In this document: positions 46,311-54,488 of the stretch, one piece after another
Position numbering within the stretch: the first letter of the stretch is position 1
Layout: each line of letters starts with the position of its first letter
Assembly (NCBI GenBank): GCA_021775955.1
Contig: JAJFGU010000011.1
Coordinates: 124,001 to 188,000 of the forward strand
Direction: 5' to 3'
Length of the DNA: 64,000 nucleotides
DNA from: Alphaproteobacteria bacterium
Lineage (GTDB): Bacteria; Pseudomonadota; Alphaproteobacteria; Micavibrionales; Micavibrionaceae
Made by a program: the position numbers and the translations under genes
Notes under the pieces: model-generated
Seen by the model: only the letters and a program-made list of their open reading frames with translations
Told to the model about the DNA's origin: nothing
Databases searched by the model: none

Positions 46311-47365
46311 GCCGCCTTTTCCTGGCAAGCGCTCGATTCTTTTATAAGACATTCCTGGAATGAGTGCGGGCAGAGGCGGGTGTTGCCTTCGGGCTGTGTG
46401 CCCTCTTGATCCAGATGACCCTCAACGATTTTGGCTAACCCCTCGATAAAAGACGGGTGGGCTCCCACAGTCCCGGCGCGGTAATAGCCCGGTAGCCCTA
46501 GCTTTTCAGCCATGTGTTTATATTCAATATCCAGCTCGACCAGCGTTTCAACGTGCTCCTGGGTAAAGGCGTGGGGGTAGATGATGACGGCTTTGTTATC
46601 GTGCGCAGCTTTTTCCAGCGCCTCATCCAACGACGGGGTAATCCATTTCAAACGCCCAACACGACTTTGGTAACAAATTTGCCAGTCGATACTTTCAATG
46701 CCGGTGGCGGCCGCAATCTTTTCAGCCGCTTGTTCGCACTGCCATTGATAGGGATCACCATCGCGCACAATTTTTTCCGGCAGACCGTGAGCGGAAAATA
46801 AAATTCGCGGGTGGTCGTGTCCGTCTTTTTGTGCGCTCTCATAAACCGCTTTGATGTTTTGCGCCGAGGCTTCGACAAAGCCCTGATTAAACGGATAACA
46901 ACAAAGCGCGCTTTGCTGCACATTTAGATCAGCCTCTTGCGCAGCTATTTCCCAGGCCTGAAAGGACGAACGCGTCGTCGTCGTTGAAAATTGCGGGTAG
47001 AGCGGCAGCAAAACAATCTTTTCCGGACCGTATTCTTTAACCTCCCGCGCTACCTCTCCCGCCATGGGGTGCCAGTATCGCATGCAAACAAATACTTTGA
47101 AGCTCTCTCCTAACTTCTCTTCCAGCGCCTTGGCTTGCGCCCGCGTGTTGTCAAGCAGCGGCGATTTAAAGCCGAGCTCTTTGTAGCTGTCATTCGCCTC
47201 CCTGCGCGAACGGCTGGAGCTGATTTTTTTTGCCAACATGTAGCGAAAGGGCTGCGGCAAACGCACAATATTTTTATCCATGAAGAAATTAAACAAAAAC
47301 GGCTCTATGGATTCCTTTGAATCCGGCCCGCCGAGATTAAATAAAATGACAGCTGTTTTTTTCAT
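46307..47365 (-). CDS. hemH: Ferrochelatase
   Basis: HemH inserts ferrous iron into protoporphyrin IX. The 352-residue protein starts KKTAVILFNLGGPDS. It has YWHPMAGEVAREVKEYGPEK, the active-site histidine in RILFSAHGLPEKIV, and the C-terminal acidic motif AFTQEHVETLVELDIEY. Its ATG overlaps the hemE stop (ATGA), so hemE and hemH form one unit. Confidence 0.97.
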   Translation of the reverse strand: MKKTAVILFNLGGPDSKESIEPFLFNFFMDKNIVRLPQPFRYMLAKKISSSRSRREANDSYKELGFKSPLLDNTRAQAKALEEKLGESFKVFVCMRYWHPMAGEVAREVKEYGPEKIVLLPLYPQFSTTTTRSSFQAWEIAAQEADLNVQQSALCCYPFNQGFVEASAQNIKAVYESAQKDGHDHPRILFSAHGLPEKIVRDGDPYQWQCEQAAEKIAAATGIESIDWQICYQSRVGRLKWITPSLDEALEKAAHDNKAVIIYPHAFTQEHVETLVELDIEYKHMAEKLGLPGYYRAGTVGAHPSFIEGLAKIVEGHLDQEGTQPEGNTRLCPHSFQECLIKESSACQEKAA

Positions 47366-48426
47366 GGTCTTAATAATTTAATCAGTGCTTCAACATTTTC
47401 CAGCGGCGTATCCTTATGGATGCCATGGCCGAGATTGAATATAAACGGCCCGCCGGATAATTCCTCCATAATTTTTTCAACCGCGATCTTCATCGTATCC
47501 CCGCCGGTGAGCAAACAAATCGGATCGAGATTACCCTGCACCGGCATCAGAGGCTGCAAGCTGCGCGCCGCCCATTTTACCGGAACCTGACTATCCAGCC
47601 CCAGTGCGCTTACGCCCGTTTCTTCGGCGTAGCTCATGTAATTATACCCGGCGCCTTTGGGAAAGCCGATGATCGGAATATCGGGGTGGGAATCACGCAC
47701 CAGATCAATAATTTTCTTTGTCGGTCCTATCACCCATTTTTTAAATTCATCCGCATCCAGCGCACCTGCCCAGCTATCGAAAAGCTGTAACGCTTCCACA
47801 CCGGAATCAGCTTGTTTAATCAGGTAATGCGCGGTGGCTTCAACCAACATATCAATCAGCTTGGAGAACAATTCTGGATCGCCATAGGCCATTTTTTTGA
47901 CGTTGATGAAATCCCTGCTGCTGCTGCCCTCGACCATGTACGTCGCCACCGTCCAGGGTGAGCCGGCAAAACCAATCAGGGCCGTTTGATCATCCAGCTG
48001 CGCCGTGACATTTGAAATGGTTTCATAAACGGGGGAGAGCTTTGATTCGAGCCCCGAAAAACTCAGCTTCGACAACGCTGCTCCATCGCGAATGGGGTCG
48101 AGCTTTGGTCCTTCACCTTCAACAAAATCCAGCGCCTGGCTCAACGCATGGGGAATCACCAGAATATCAGAAAACAAAATTGCAGCATCCATGCCAAAAC
48201 GCCTGATGGGCTGCAGCGTGATCTCACTGGCGGCTTTGGGGTCAAAGGCCATGTCAAGAAAACCATTTCTCGATGCTCTGAGCTTGCGATACTCCGGCAA
48301 ATACCGCCCGGCCTGACGCATAAACCAAAATGGTATATAATCACTTTCGTTTCCGTTGGGCCGTCCATTCAAAACATCCAGAAATGGTTTTGACGACACG
48401 TGGGTTTTTGTTGCGACCTGATTCAT
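47362..48426 (-). CDS. hemE: Uroporphyrinogen decarboxylase
   Basis: HemE decarboxylates uroporphyrinogen III to coproporphyrinogen III. The 354-residue protein has the N-terminal PFWFMRQAGRYLPEYRKLR motif with catalytic arginines, AILFSDILVIPHAL and FAGSPWTVATYMVEG. The ATG at 48426 is preferred to the GTG at 48435. In Caulobacter and Rickettsia the replication origin is next to hemE, which makes the gap upstream of this gene notable. Confidence 0.97.
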   Translation of the reverse strand: MNQVATKTHVSSKPFLDVLNGRPNGNESDYIPFWFMRQAGRYLPEYRKLRASRNGFLDMAFDPKAASEITLQPIRRFGMDAAILFSDILVIPHALSQALDFVEGEGPKLDPIRDGAALSKLSFSGLESKLSPVYETISNVTAQLDDQTALIGFAGSPWTVATYMVEGSSSRDFINVKKMAYGDPELFSKLIDMLVEATAHYLIKQADSGVEALQLFDSWAGALDADEFKKWVIGPTKKIIDLVRDSHPDIPIIGFPKGAGYNYMSYAEETGVSALGLDSQVPVKWAARSLQPLMPVQGNLDPICLLTGGDTMKIAVEKIMEELSGGPFIFNLGHGIHKDTPLENVEALIKLLRP

Positions 48427-48803
48427 TTTTCTCACTTTCGTTTCCCGCTTTCGAAGACGACCATAGCCTTTCTATCTAAATATAAATATATTTTAAAAAA
48501 GGTTTTGGATAGTAGTAGGGGCTGTGAGAGATGGGGATGAATTTTATGCGGAGATTCGTACACAGATGTATGAAGCTTGTTTTTTTAAGCGTTCTCACGA
48601 TTCGATAAGATTTGTCCCAAGCCTTCTCAAAAATCATTCTTTCTGTTTCGGCTCGTGAATAAGCGCTCATGAAAAAACTTCGGTTTTTGGGGGTATTTTC
48701 ATCCCAAATTTTATACCGCGATACTTCATGATTCTTTCACAGAGCTATCACATGTGATAATAGTGGTGGGTTGGCTTAACTAGCAGATTATAGAGAATCA
48801 TCG
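48427..48803. other. Gap upstream of hemE, possible origin-adjacent region
   Basis: This 377-base gap is AT-rich, has a TATAAATATATTTTAAAAAA tract at 48481-48500, a UUCG-loop hairpin (AAAAACTTCGGTTTTT near 48672) and a 14-base palindrome at 48746. I found no exact DnaA box (TTATCCACA). A 64-residue minus-strand frame at 48476-48670 has no ribosome site or homology and is not called. hemE and the gene at 48804 diverge from here. Confidence 0.45.
48746..48759. promoter_or_regulatory. 14-base palindrome upstream of the 48804 gene
   Basis: TATCACATGTGATA is a perfect palindrome 44 bases before the ATG at 48804, suitable as an operator for a dimeric regulator. The regulator is not identified. Confidence 0.45.
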
Positions 48804-49418
48804 ATGTTTCAGGAAGCTTTTACAAAATTGGAACTGGCCGAAGCCGCTACGGTGTTGGATCAGGTTAACCCGTTACTCGAAGGCACGCCATTTGATCCGG
48901 TTGAAACCACGGTGATGGCGCATGATATGGCATTTTATCCAGGCTATCGCTTTCTGGATATTGCCGATCATTCGATCAGCCCGCCAATGCAGCGCTTCGT
49001 GATTTATAATCCAGAAGACGTTGTCGTTTTAGATTGGAGCAATGAGCCGATATACGAGCTGAACAACAAGTTGCCCATTCAGATTACAGATGAAAATATC
49101 GGCGATTATGTGCGGTTTTTCTTCACTTATGTGCGCGGTCGCCATGGACGCTTTATGGTCACGGAAAACGTCGATGATATCAATTGGAAGGAAGAGCCGC
49201 CGCCAGCTGCGCGCAAAGCGATCAGCAAGATGCTCGCACCTATCGAGATCAAGGAAAAATCCGATACCGGCATTTACCGCCTTGAAGCGCGGGTTATGTT
49301 CAAGGATTCGCTATTCAAGACCGATATATACGTTAAGCCTGATGGCGCGATTAGTCTGACGGAAGAGGAGTTGCTGATCGAGGACATGCCGGTCCTTGAT
49401 GACGTCTTCGGACAATAG
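48804..49418 (+). CDS. Conserved protein of unknown function
   Basis: A 204-residue soluble protein. Motifs include PFDPVETTVMAHDMAFYPGY, RFVIYNPEDVVVLDWSNEPI and YVRFFFTYVRGRHGRFMVTE. A C-terminal TDIYVKPDGAISLTEEELL reads like a small beta domain. There is no signal peptide. I believe that it belongs to an uncharacterised alphaproteobacterial family, but I cannot name it. A terminator at 49509 follows. It is divergent from hemE. Confidence 0.72.
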   Translation: MFQEAFTKLELAEAATVLDQVNPLLEGTPFDPVETTVMAHDMAFYPGYRFLDIADHSISPPMQRFVIYNPEDVVVLDWSNEPIYELNNKLPIQITDENIGDYVRFFFTYVRGRHGRFMVTENVDDINWKEEPPPAARKAISKMLAPIEIKEKSDTGIYRLEARVMFKDSLFKTDIYVKPDGAISLTEEELLIEDMPVLDDVFGQ

Positions 49419-49472
49419 AGCTTCTAAAGAGATCCAAAGGTTAACGAAACCTCACCAAACCCCCCTTATATG

Positions 49473-49487
49473 TTAAAGCACTGTTAA
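49473..49487. promoter_or_regulatory. CtrA-type box
   Basis: TTAA at 49473-49476, seven bases, then TTAA at 49484-49487: the full TTAA-N7-TTAA CtrA consensus. It lies 142 bases before the DUF6782-like gene. A related TTAACG word is at 49441. Chance occurrence in AT-rich DNA cannot be excluded. Confidence 0.5.
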
Positions 49488-49508
49488 AAAACGCAATTTC
49501 TTTTCTAT

Positions 49509-49531
49509 AAAGCAGTGTTTTTCTGCTTTTT
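49509..49531 (+). terminator. Terminator after the 48804 gene
   Basis: AAAGCAG at 49509-49515 pairs with CTGCTTT at 49523-49529 and runs into T residues. It is 90 bases past the stop at 49418, and past the CtrA-type box. Confidence 0.65.
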
Positions 49532-49628
49532 GGCAATAAAGCGTTAAGACTTAGCCCCGCATAATAAACAATAAGCGGGCAAACCGCGGTAATTGTCAGG
49601 GGATACTAAAAGAAACGGTTCGGGTTCA

Positions 49629-50966
49629 ATGAGTGATCTATTTGGAAAAACATACGGTGAGGATGGTAAAACACGGCCAGGATGTCGCGTTGCCTATACG
49701 CTAAACAACACACAGCCCGTTTCCTGTACCATCATCGATGATCAGCCTTTATTTTATATGGATTTTGATAGCGCCTATGATGAAGAGGAAGCCTTCTTTG
49801 ATGCAACCGAAATGGATATGGGAGTTCTTGAAAATGAGCTTCGCATGCTGGAGCAGGAAATCGCGGCCTATGATAAATTCTCGATGGGTTCGAGCGTTTC
49901 CACAGAGCAAAGGGTCAATGAATTTCTGGATAGCATCGATTCGATTACAACACCGGCGCCCAAACAAACAAAAGAAAACCTGCTGGACGAACTGACAGAT
50001 ATTTTGGCACAAAGTCGTATTGTCAAAGCACATCTGGATTTTGCGCGCGAGCATAATGTTAAAATTTTGCTGAGCACGCAGATTGAAGATGGGTTTTATG
50101 ATCGCCGCGCGGGCTTAATTCTTATCAATCCCAATATCGACATGCCGGAGCAGATTCTTTTATGCGCGCGTGAATTGCGCAGGCATTGGCAACATCGCCA
50201 GGGCGCGTTGATTCATCCGCTGACATTCCAGCCGGATAACGCTGTTCTTGTGAACCGTGCACAGATTGCAGATTTAAGTGTCTTCATGGTACGGGCTGCC
50301 TGGGAGCTTCAGCTGTCAGGCAACAAACAAGCCTGGGATCGTATTGAGGCATCATCGATGGCGGATATAGGTCGGGCTTTTGCCAGAGAAGCCTTCCTTG
50401 ATTTCCGCACCATCAATAACGGTCTGGCCAGTGCCGCCGCGTTTGAATCTTGGTTCTTGTCCGAGCGTTGCCGGGCGCAGGATAAAGTTTTAATCCAGCA
50501 AATGCTGGCTGATTATCAGGGCTATGTATTCGATACGGATATGGAGATGCAGGGCATCACACCCAATCTGATTTCCGCGCTGGGCTCTATGCCATACGGC
50601 AAAAATTACCTCTCTGCGCATGTAAATATCATTATGAACGATCCGATTTTTACCGATGTCCGCGATCGTTCAAACGCTAATTTCCTTTGGTTTATTAAGT
50701 TTGAGCGCTCTTTCAAAGAAACGGAACAAGAGTTGCAAACTGGTTCTGCTCCTACCGGTCATGAATTCTTTCATGATGCAAACCCCCATCAAGAGCAGGA
50801 TCGGAACCATGAACAACAACAAAGCGCAGAAATCGTCACCTTATTCGAAGGTAAACCTGAAAAAACCACTAAGCCTGATAAAGGCAGCGCCCGAAAGGGA
50901 CCCCTTGGAAAAGGAAAAAGTGCCGACATCATCTATCTACGCCGAATTCCCGGCGACTTATACTAA
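49629..50966 (+). CDS. DUF6782-like protein, first paralogue
   Basis: A 445-residue protein starting MSDLFGKTYGEDGKTRPG. The N-terminal 130 residues are acidic and probably disordered. The core has ILLSTQIEDGFYDRRAGLIL, QILLCARELRRHWQHRQGAL, FMVRAAWELQLSGNKQAWDR and AFESWFLSERCRAQDK. It resembles an alphaproteobacterial family annotated as DUF6782, a putative metallopeptidase-like domain, though no HExxH is seen. The tail is K/G-rich and ends LRRIPGDLY. The next gene is a clear paralogue. The start is an inference: ATG at 49629 with only a weak site. Confidence 0.72.
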   Translation: MSDLFGKTYGEDGKTRPGCRVAYTLNNTQPVSCTIIDDQPLFYMDFDSAYDEEEAFFDATEMDMGVLENELRMLEQEIAAYDKFSMGSSVSTEQRVNEFLDSIDSITTPAPKQTKENLLDELTDILAQSRIVKAHLDFAREHNVKILLSTQIEDGFYDRRAGLILINPNIDMPEQILLCARELRRHWQHRQGALIHPLTFQPDNAVLVNRAQIADLSVFMVRAAWELQLSGNKQAWDRIEASSMADIGRAFAREAFLDFRTINNGLASAAAFESWFLSERCRAQDKVLIQQMLADYQGYVFDTDMEMQGITPNLISALGSMPYGKNYLSAHVNIIMNDPIFTDVRDRSNANFLWFIKFERSFKETEQELQTGSAPTGHEFFHDANPHQEQDRNHEQQQSAEIVTLFEGKPEKTTKPDKGSARKGPLGKGKSADIIYLRRIPGDLY

Positions 50967-52044
50967 TACCAATGACAACAGGGCCGATCCCGTGAAAATC
51001 GAGAGACGAAACAACAGCGCACTTCACATCAGTGCTTTTCGCCGTAAAGAATTTGAGTTTGCGAACGAACAGGATGGTGAAGATCAGAATTTTTCCGAAA
51101 GTCATGAAAACTGGCTTTTGGCTGATCTGTATATCGAGCAATGCGGCGAAGATTCTGATATGCGGGACGTTCATGATTACCGCGATGTCATCATTCACAC
51201 GCTTGATGTTATTTCTGCCAGCCCGGCCGGCCGGCTGATGATCCGCGAAGCGGTAATGCAAAACTGGTCTATCGGTTTTTGCGCGCTTCAGGGCGAAGAT
51301 TTTTATATCGATGTGCAGCAAAAACAAATTATTTTGGATCACAACGAATTAACGCCAGATGCGCTGGATCGCTCAGCCTATTTTGCCAATATGATTATTT
51401 TGAATATTATCCGTGCGCTGCGCTGCGTGTGGCAGGAAACAAGGCACGGTGCCTTTGATAGCGAATTTGGACCGGAAGCGGTTTTGATGCTCGAGCGTGT
51501 GCGTGCCGCCGATTGCGATGTACTGGCTGTTATGGTGGCGTGGGAGCTGCGCAGCGAAGGCCATAGTGATATCTGGCGTCATCTGATTGGCTCGGAACAG
51601 GGCGATATGGCGATGGCGTTTTCAAAACATCTTGAAAAGGACCCCTCGGCTTTGTTCAGTGGCAAGGCTTTGGCGGCCGCATTTCATGAGTGGTATCTTT
51701 GCGCGGAGCGCGTCAATGGCTGCGATCATGACACGCTGGAATATCTCGATGATGTTTTGCAGGGCGCGGAAGAACAAAACCCATTTGGGCGCAAAACGCT
51801 CACCAATATCAATGTTGAAATTCTCTCCTGCCTGCCGGATAAAACCGCTTATCTGCAGGGGTTGGGCGATAATATCCTGCGTGATCCGCATTATGCGGGC
51901 CTCAGCGATCCGATCAACCAGACGCATTTGTATCACCTCATACGTGACCTCGAGGTCGTGATGGTCGAAGGTGTACCGTTCCGCGATGCGGCGCTGGCGG
52001 CGAAGATGTTCCCGGAAGAAATAGAAACCTTTCCGGTCACTTGA
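50809..52044 (+). CDS. DUF6782-like protein, second paralogue
   Basis: A 411-residue protein from the ATG at 50809 (AGGATCGGAACC upstream), overlapping the previous gene by 158 bases in another frame; a GTG at 50992 would remove the overlap. Paralogy with the previous gene is seen in VMVAWELRSEGHSDIWRHLI against VRAAWELQLSGNKQAWDRIE, and AAAFHEWYLCAERVN against AAAFESWFLSERCR. The C-terminus ends IRDLEVVMVEGVPFRDAA. Its function is unknown. The pair suggests tandem duplication with divergence. Confidence 0.7.
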   Translation: MNNNKAQKSSPYSKVNLKKPLSLIKAAPERDPLEKEKVPTSSIYAEFPATYTNTNDNRADPVKIERRNNSALHISAFRRKEFEFANEQDGEDQNFSESHENWLLADLYIEQCGEDSDMRDVHDYRDVIIHTLDVISASPAGRLMIREAVMQNWSIGFCALQGEDFYIDVQQKQIILDHNELTPDALDRSAYFANMIILNIIRALRCVWQETRHGAFDSEFGPEAVLMLERVRAADCDVLAVMVAWELRSEGHSDIWRHLIGSEQGDMAMAFSKHLEKDPSALFSGKALAAAFHEWYLCAERVNGCDHDTLEYLDDVLQGAEEQNPFGRKTLTNINVEILSCLPDKTAYLQGLGDNILRDPHYAGLSDPINQTHLYHLIRDLEVVMVEGVPFRDAALAAKMFPEEIETFPVT

Positions 52045-52105
52045 CAAATTCACATAAATCCAATAGTAGGTATTCCATAATTTTATACTTGCTGCGTGGA
52101 AGATA

Positions 52106-52651
52106 ATGGAATCTACAAACGAAGACCCTATAACCGTCATAGCGGAAATACCGAAAAATCTTACCAAAAAAGCTTTTGGCGATCTTTTTTTGCAAGCACG
52201 CCTGAATAAATCTGCGGTACAGGGAACAGCAATTATACAACAAGATGTTGCTGACCACCTTATTGTATCACAGGAATATATTTGCCGGATAGAGGCAGGA
52301 ACTGCTATTCCCTCGAATAAAAGGCTGGAGCAACTCGCAAAGTTCTTCGAAGGTCACATAGTTTCTGCAGAAGCCCTTATATATCAGGCGATGTGCTTCA
52401 AGAAGCCAGGCTATGAACCTGATTATCCAAGACCAAGTAAGATCATAAAAGGGCGCTATGAGCATTTGCCCGATATAGAGACATTTGTAGCCCTCATGGA
52501 GGCTTTTGAAGATGCCCTGGAAAGAAAGATTATAAGGCCGGAGCTAGCTAAGGATATGGCTCGCGTGTTGCTAAACCAGTTCCGTATTTGTGTTCGAGCC
52601 CTGGAAGAGGGCAAAGCTGAAGACCCCACTTGCGAGGTGACGCGACAATAA
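52106..52651 (+). CDS. XRE-family DNA-binding protein
   Basis: A 181-residue protein. Residues 23-80 form an XRE/Cro-type helix-turn-helix: KAFGDLFLQARLNKSAVQGT, IIQQDVADHLIVSQEYICRI and EAGTAIPSNKRLEQLAKFF. The C-terminal 100 residues are helical and may dimerise or bind a ligand. The ATG at 52106 has GGAAGA upstream. The regulated genes are unknown; it lies between the DUF6782-like pair and ppsR and may control itself. Confidence 0.82.
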   Translation: MESTNEDPITVIAEIPKNLTKKAFGDLFLQARLNKSAVQGTAIIQQDVADHLIVSQEYICRIEAGTAIPSNKRLEQLAKFFEGHIVSAEALIYQAMCFKKPGYEPDYPRPSKIIKGRYEHLPDIETFVALMEAFEDALERKIIRPELAKDMARVLLNQFRICVRALEEGKAEDPTCEVTRQ

Positions 52652-52692
52652 TAAGTTGCTACGATAAGCCCTAATTCAACGGGCTTAAACGC

Positions 52693-53559
52693 ATGAACAG
52701 CGCAAAAAACAACGAGAGCAAGCAATTCCACCTGCATCTGATATCCGATGCCACCGGCACGACGCTGCTGGGGCTGACGCGCGCCTGTATCGCGCAGTTT
52801 GAGGGCATTGAGCCGGTGCAAAAATTCTGGCCGCTGATTCGCACGCAAAAGCAGCTTGAGCGCGTCATCACCCGCATCGAAGCCAGCCCCGGTCCGGTGA
52901 TCATGACGCTGGTTGATAAAAAGATGCGCGCGCGGCTGCAGGAGCGCTGCGAGCAGCTCGGCATTCCCTGTATTCCCGTGCTTGATCCGATTATGCGCGG
53001 GCTGTCGTCTTATCTTGGCGTGGTGCCGATTGGTGTGCCGGGACTGCAGCATACGATGGATGATGCGTATTTTCGCCGTATCTCGGCGCTCGATTACGCC
53101 ATGCGCCATGATGACGGACAAAATTATGAGGGTCTGGAAGACGCCGATGTTATTCTGGTCGGTGTATCGCGCACGTCAAAAACCCCAACCTCGATCTTTC
53201 TCGCAAGGCGCGGGATCAAGGCGGCGAATATTCCGCTGGTGCCCAATGTCGATATTCCCGGTGATGTGTTTGAACATGAAAGCCCGCTTTATGTCGGTAT
53301 GACGGAATCGGCCAAGCGTTTGCTGCAGATCAGGCGCAGCCGTCTGAAGGCAGATGACGAAAACGAAGGGCAGAATTTCCACGAAAACGAATATCTTGAT
53401 GAAGAAAAAATCGAAGAGGAAGTGCGCAAGGCCCGCCGTCTTTTCTCCAAACATTGCTGGCCGGTGATTGATGTCACCAAACGCTCGGTTGAGGAAACGG
53501 CGGCGGAAATCATGGCCTTGCTGCAGGCTCACCAGGAACGGCTCAATGGCAAGGAATGA
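52693..53559 (+). CDS. ppsR: PEP synthase/PPDK regulatory protein
   Basis: A 288-residue bifunctional serine/threonine kinase and pyrophosphorylase (DUF299) that controls PEP synthetase or pyruvate phosphate dikinase. The N-terminus FHLHLISDATGTTLLGLTRA is the family hallmark. The P-loop is VILVGVSRTSKTPTSIFLA, and YFRRISALDYAMRHDDGQ and RRSRLKADDENEGQ also fit. It overlaps maf by 14 bases. The order ppsR-maf-aroE-coaE-dnaQ is standard in alphaproteobacteria. Confidence 0.97.
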   Translation: MNSAKNNESKQFHLHLISDATGTTLLGLTRACIAQFEGIEPVQKFWPLIRTQKQLERVITRIEASPGPVIMTLVDKKMRARLQERCEQLGIPCIPVLDPIMRGLSSYLGVVPIGVPGLQHTMDDAYFRRISALDYAMRHDDGQNYEGLEDADVILVGVSRTSKTPTSIFLARRGIKAANIPLVPNVDIPGDVFEHESPLYVGMTESAKRLLQIRRSRLKADDENEGQNFHENEYLDEEKIEEEVRKARRLFSKHCWPVIDVTKRSVEETAAEIMALLQAHQERLNGKE

Positions 53560-54151
53560 CACTGTGATATTGGCTTCATGCAGCAAGGCGCGGCAGGAAA
53601 TGCTGCAATCCGCCGGGCTGAATTTTGACTCCGTTCCGGCTGACATTGATGAAGAGGCGATCACGCAAACAATGTTGCAAGATGGAAAAGGCGCAGAGGA
53701 AATTGCAGCGGAGCTGGCGCGGCAAAAAGCGCAGCAAATTTCGGGAAGTCATCCGGGCGCTTTGGTGATTGGTTCGGACCAAGTTTTGGATCTGGACGGA
53801 GAGTTGTTTTCCAAGGCGGCATCGGAAGAAGAGGCAAAAGAAAAATTAAAAAAGCTGCGCGGCAAAACCCATCAGTTAATCTCTGCTGTTTGTGTCTGCC
53901 GCGATAATAAAATTTTGTGGCAGGAAACGGGTAGCGCCGCGCTCACCATGAAAGATTTCGACGATGATTTTTTGGAAGAGTATTGCAGCAAAGCGGGTGA
54001 AGCCCTGACCAATTGCGTCGGAGCCTATGAAATTGAAAATGAAGGCGCGGCTCTTTTTTCCGATGTCAACGGCGATACAGATACTATAATGGGCCTGCCG
54101 CTCTCTAAATTGCTGGCCTATTTAAACAACGAACACGAGGCCGGGCCATGA
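53546..54151 (+). CDS. maf: Maf-like nucleoside triphosphate pyrophosphatase
   Basis: A 201-residue Maf protein, a house-cleaning pyrophosphatase for modified or canonical NTPs. The N-terminus VILASCSKARQEMLQSAGLN has SKAR in place of the usual SPRR. GSDQVLDLDGELFSKA holds the catalytic aspartate, and GAYEIENEGAALFSDVNGD is the C-terminal block. The start at 53546 overlaps the ppsR end. Its TGA overlaps an ATG at 54148 (ATGA), as though coupled to a following gene that has been displaced. Confidence 0.92.
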   Translation: MARNDTVILASCSKARQEMLQSAGLNFDSVPADIDEEAITQTMLQDGKGAEEIAAELARQKAQQISGSHPGALVIGSDQVLDLDGELFSKAASEEEAKEKLKKLRGKTHQLISAVCVCRDNKILWQETGSAALTMKDFDDDFLEEYCSKAGEALTNCVGAYEIENEGAALFSDVNGDTDTIMGLPLSKLLAYLNNEHEAGP

Positions 54152-54488
54152 TAAGAACAAACGCCACCGTAAACGCCCTCTCAAACGCTACCGCAAATTA
54201 TTTGCAACCAAAACTGATTGCCTCCTCTCCCTCACAATTTTACATAACCCCACCCTCTAAGGGGAGCGTTCTTTGCTCTGGCTATATAGCCTGTACCGCA
54301 CAAAATGATTTAAAAAGGGCCGCATACCCCTTTTCTGCTTTCCCCGCGCAGGCGGGGATCTTTACCGGTTTCAAGACTCCCGCTTTCGCGGGAGAAGCAA
54401 AAATTATGATCATTTTATTTCAGACAGACTATAGTTCTGGCTATGACCATGTTACAGCCGGGCGTGTTCGCACGCAGGGGGGTGGGCC
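54152..54488. other. Insert between maf and aroE, with repeat and a doubtful frame
   Basis: Relatives have maf directly coupled to aroE. Here 337 bases intervene, crossed by one open frame (54148-54492, 114 codons) that shares ATGA overlaps with both neighbours. The frame includes a repeat-encoded stretch (AFPAQAGIFTGFKTPAFAGE) and has no recognisable domain, so I do not call it a gene. The bases at its two ends are similar (GGGCCATGATAAG and GGGCCATGACAGG), suggesting a duplicated junction. Confidence 0.55.
54341..54395. repeat. GTCATCCC/AKAGI-type palindromic repeat between maf and aroE
   Basis: Hairpins TCCCCGCGCAGGCGGGGA at 54341-54358 and CTCCCGCTTTCGCGGGAG at 54377-54394. It is the same family as the element inside rsmG. 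Confidence 0.75.

Noticed and set aside
48476-48670. 64-residue minus-strand frame upstream of hemE
   Set aside because: No ribosome site, AT-rich tail (IYI) and no recognisable sequence; treated as intergenic.
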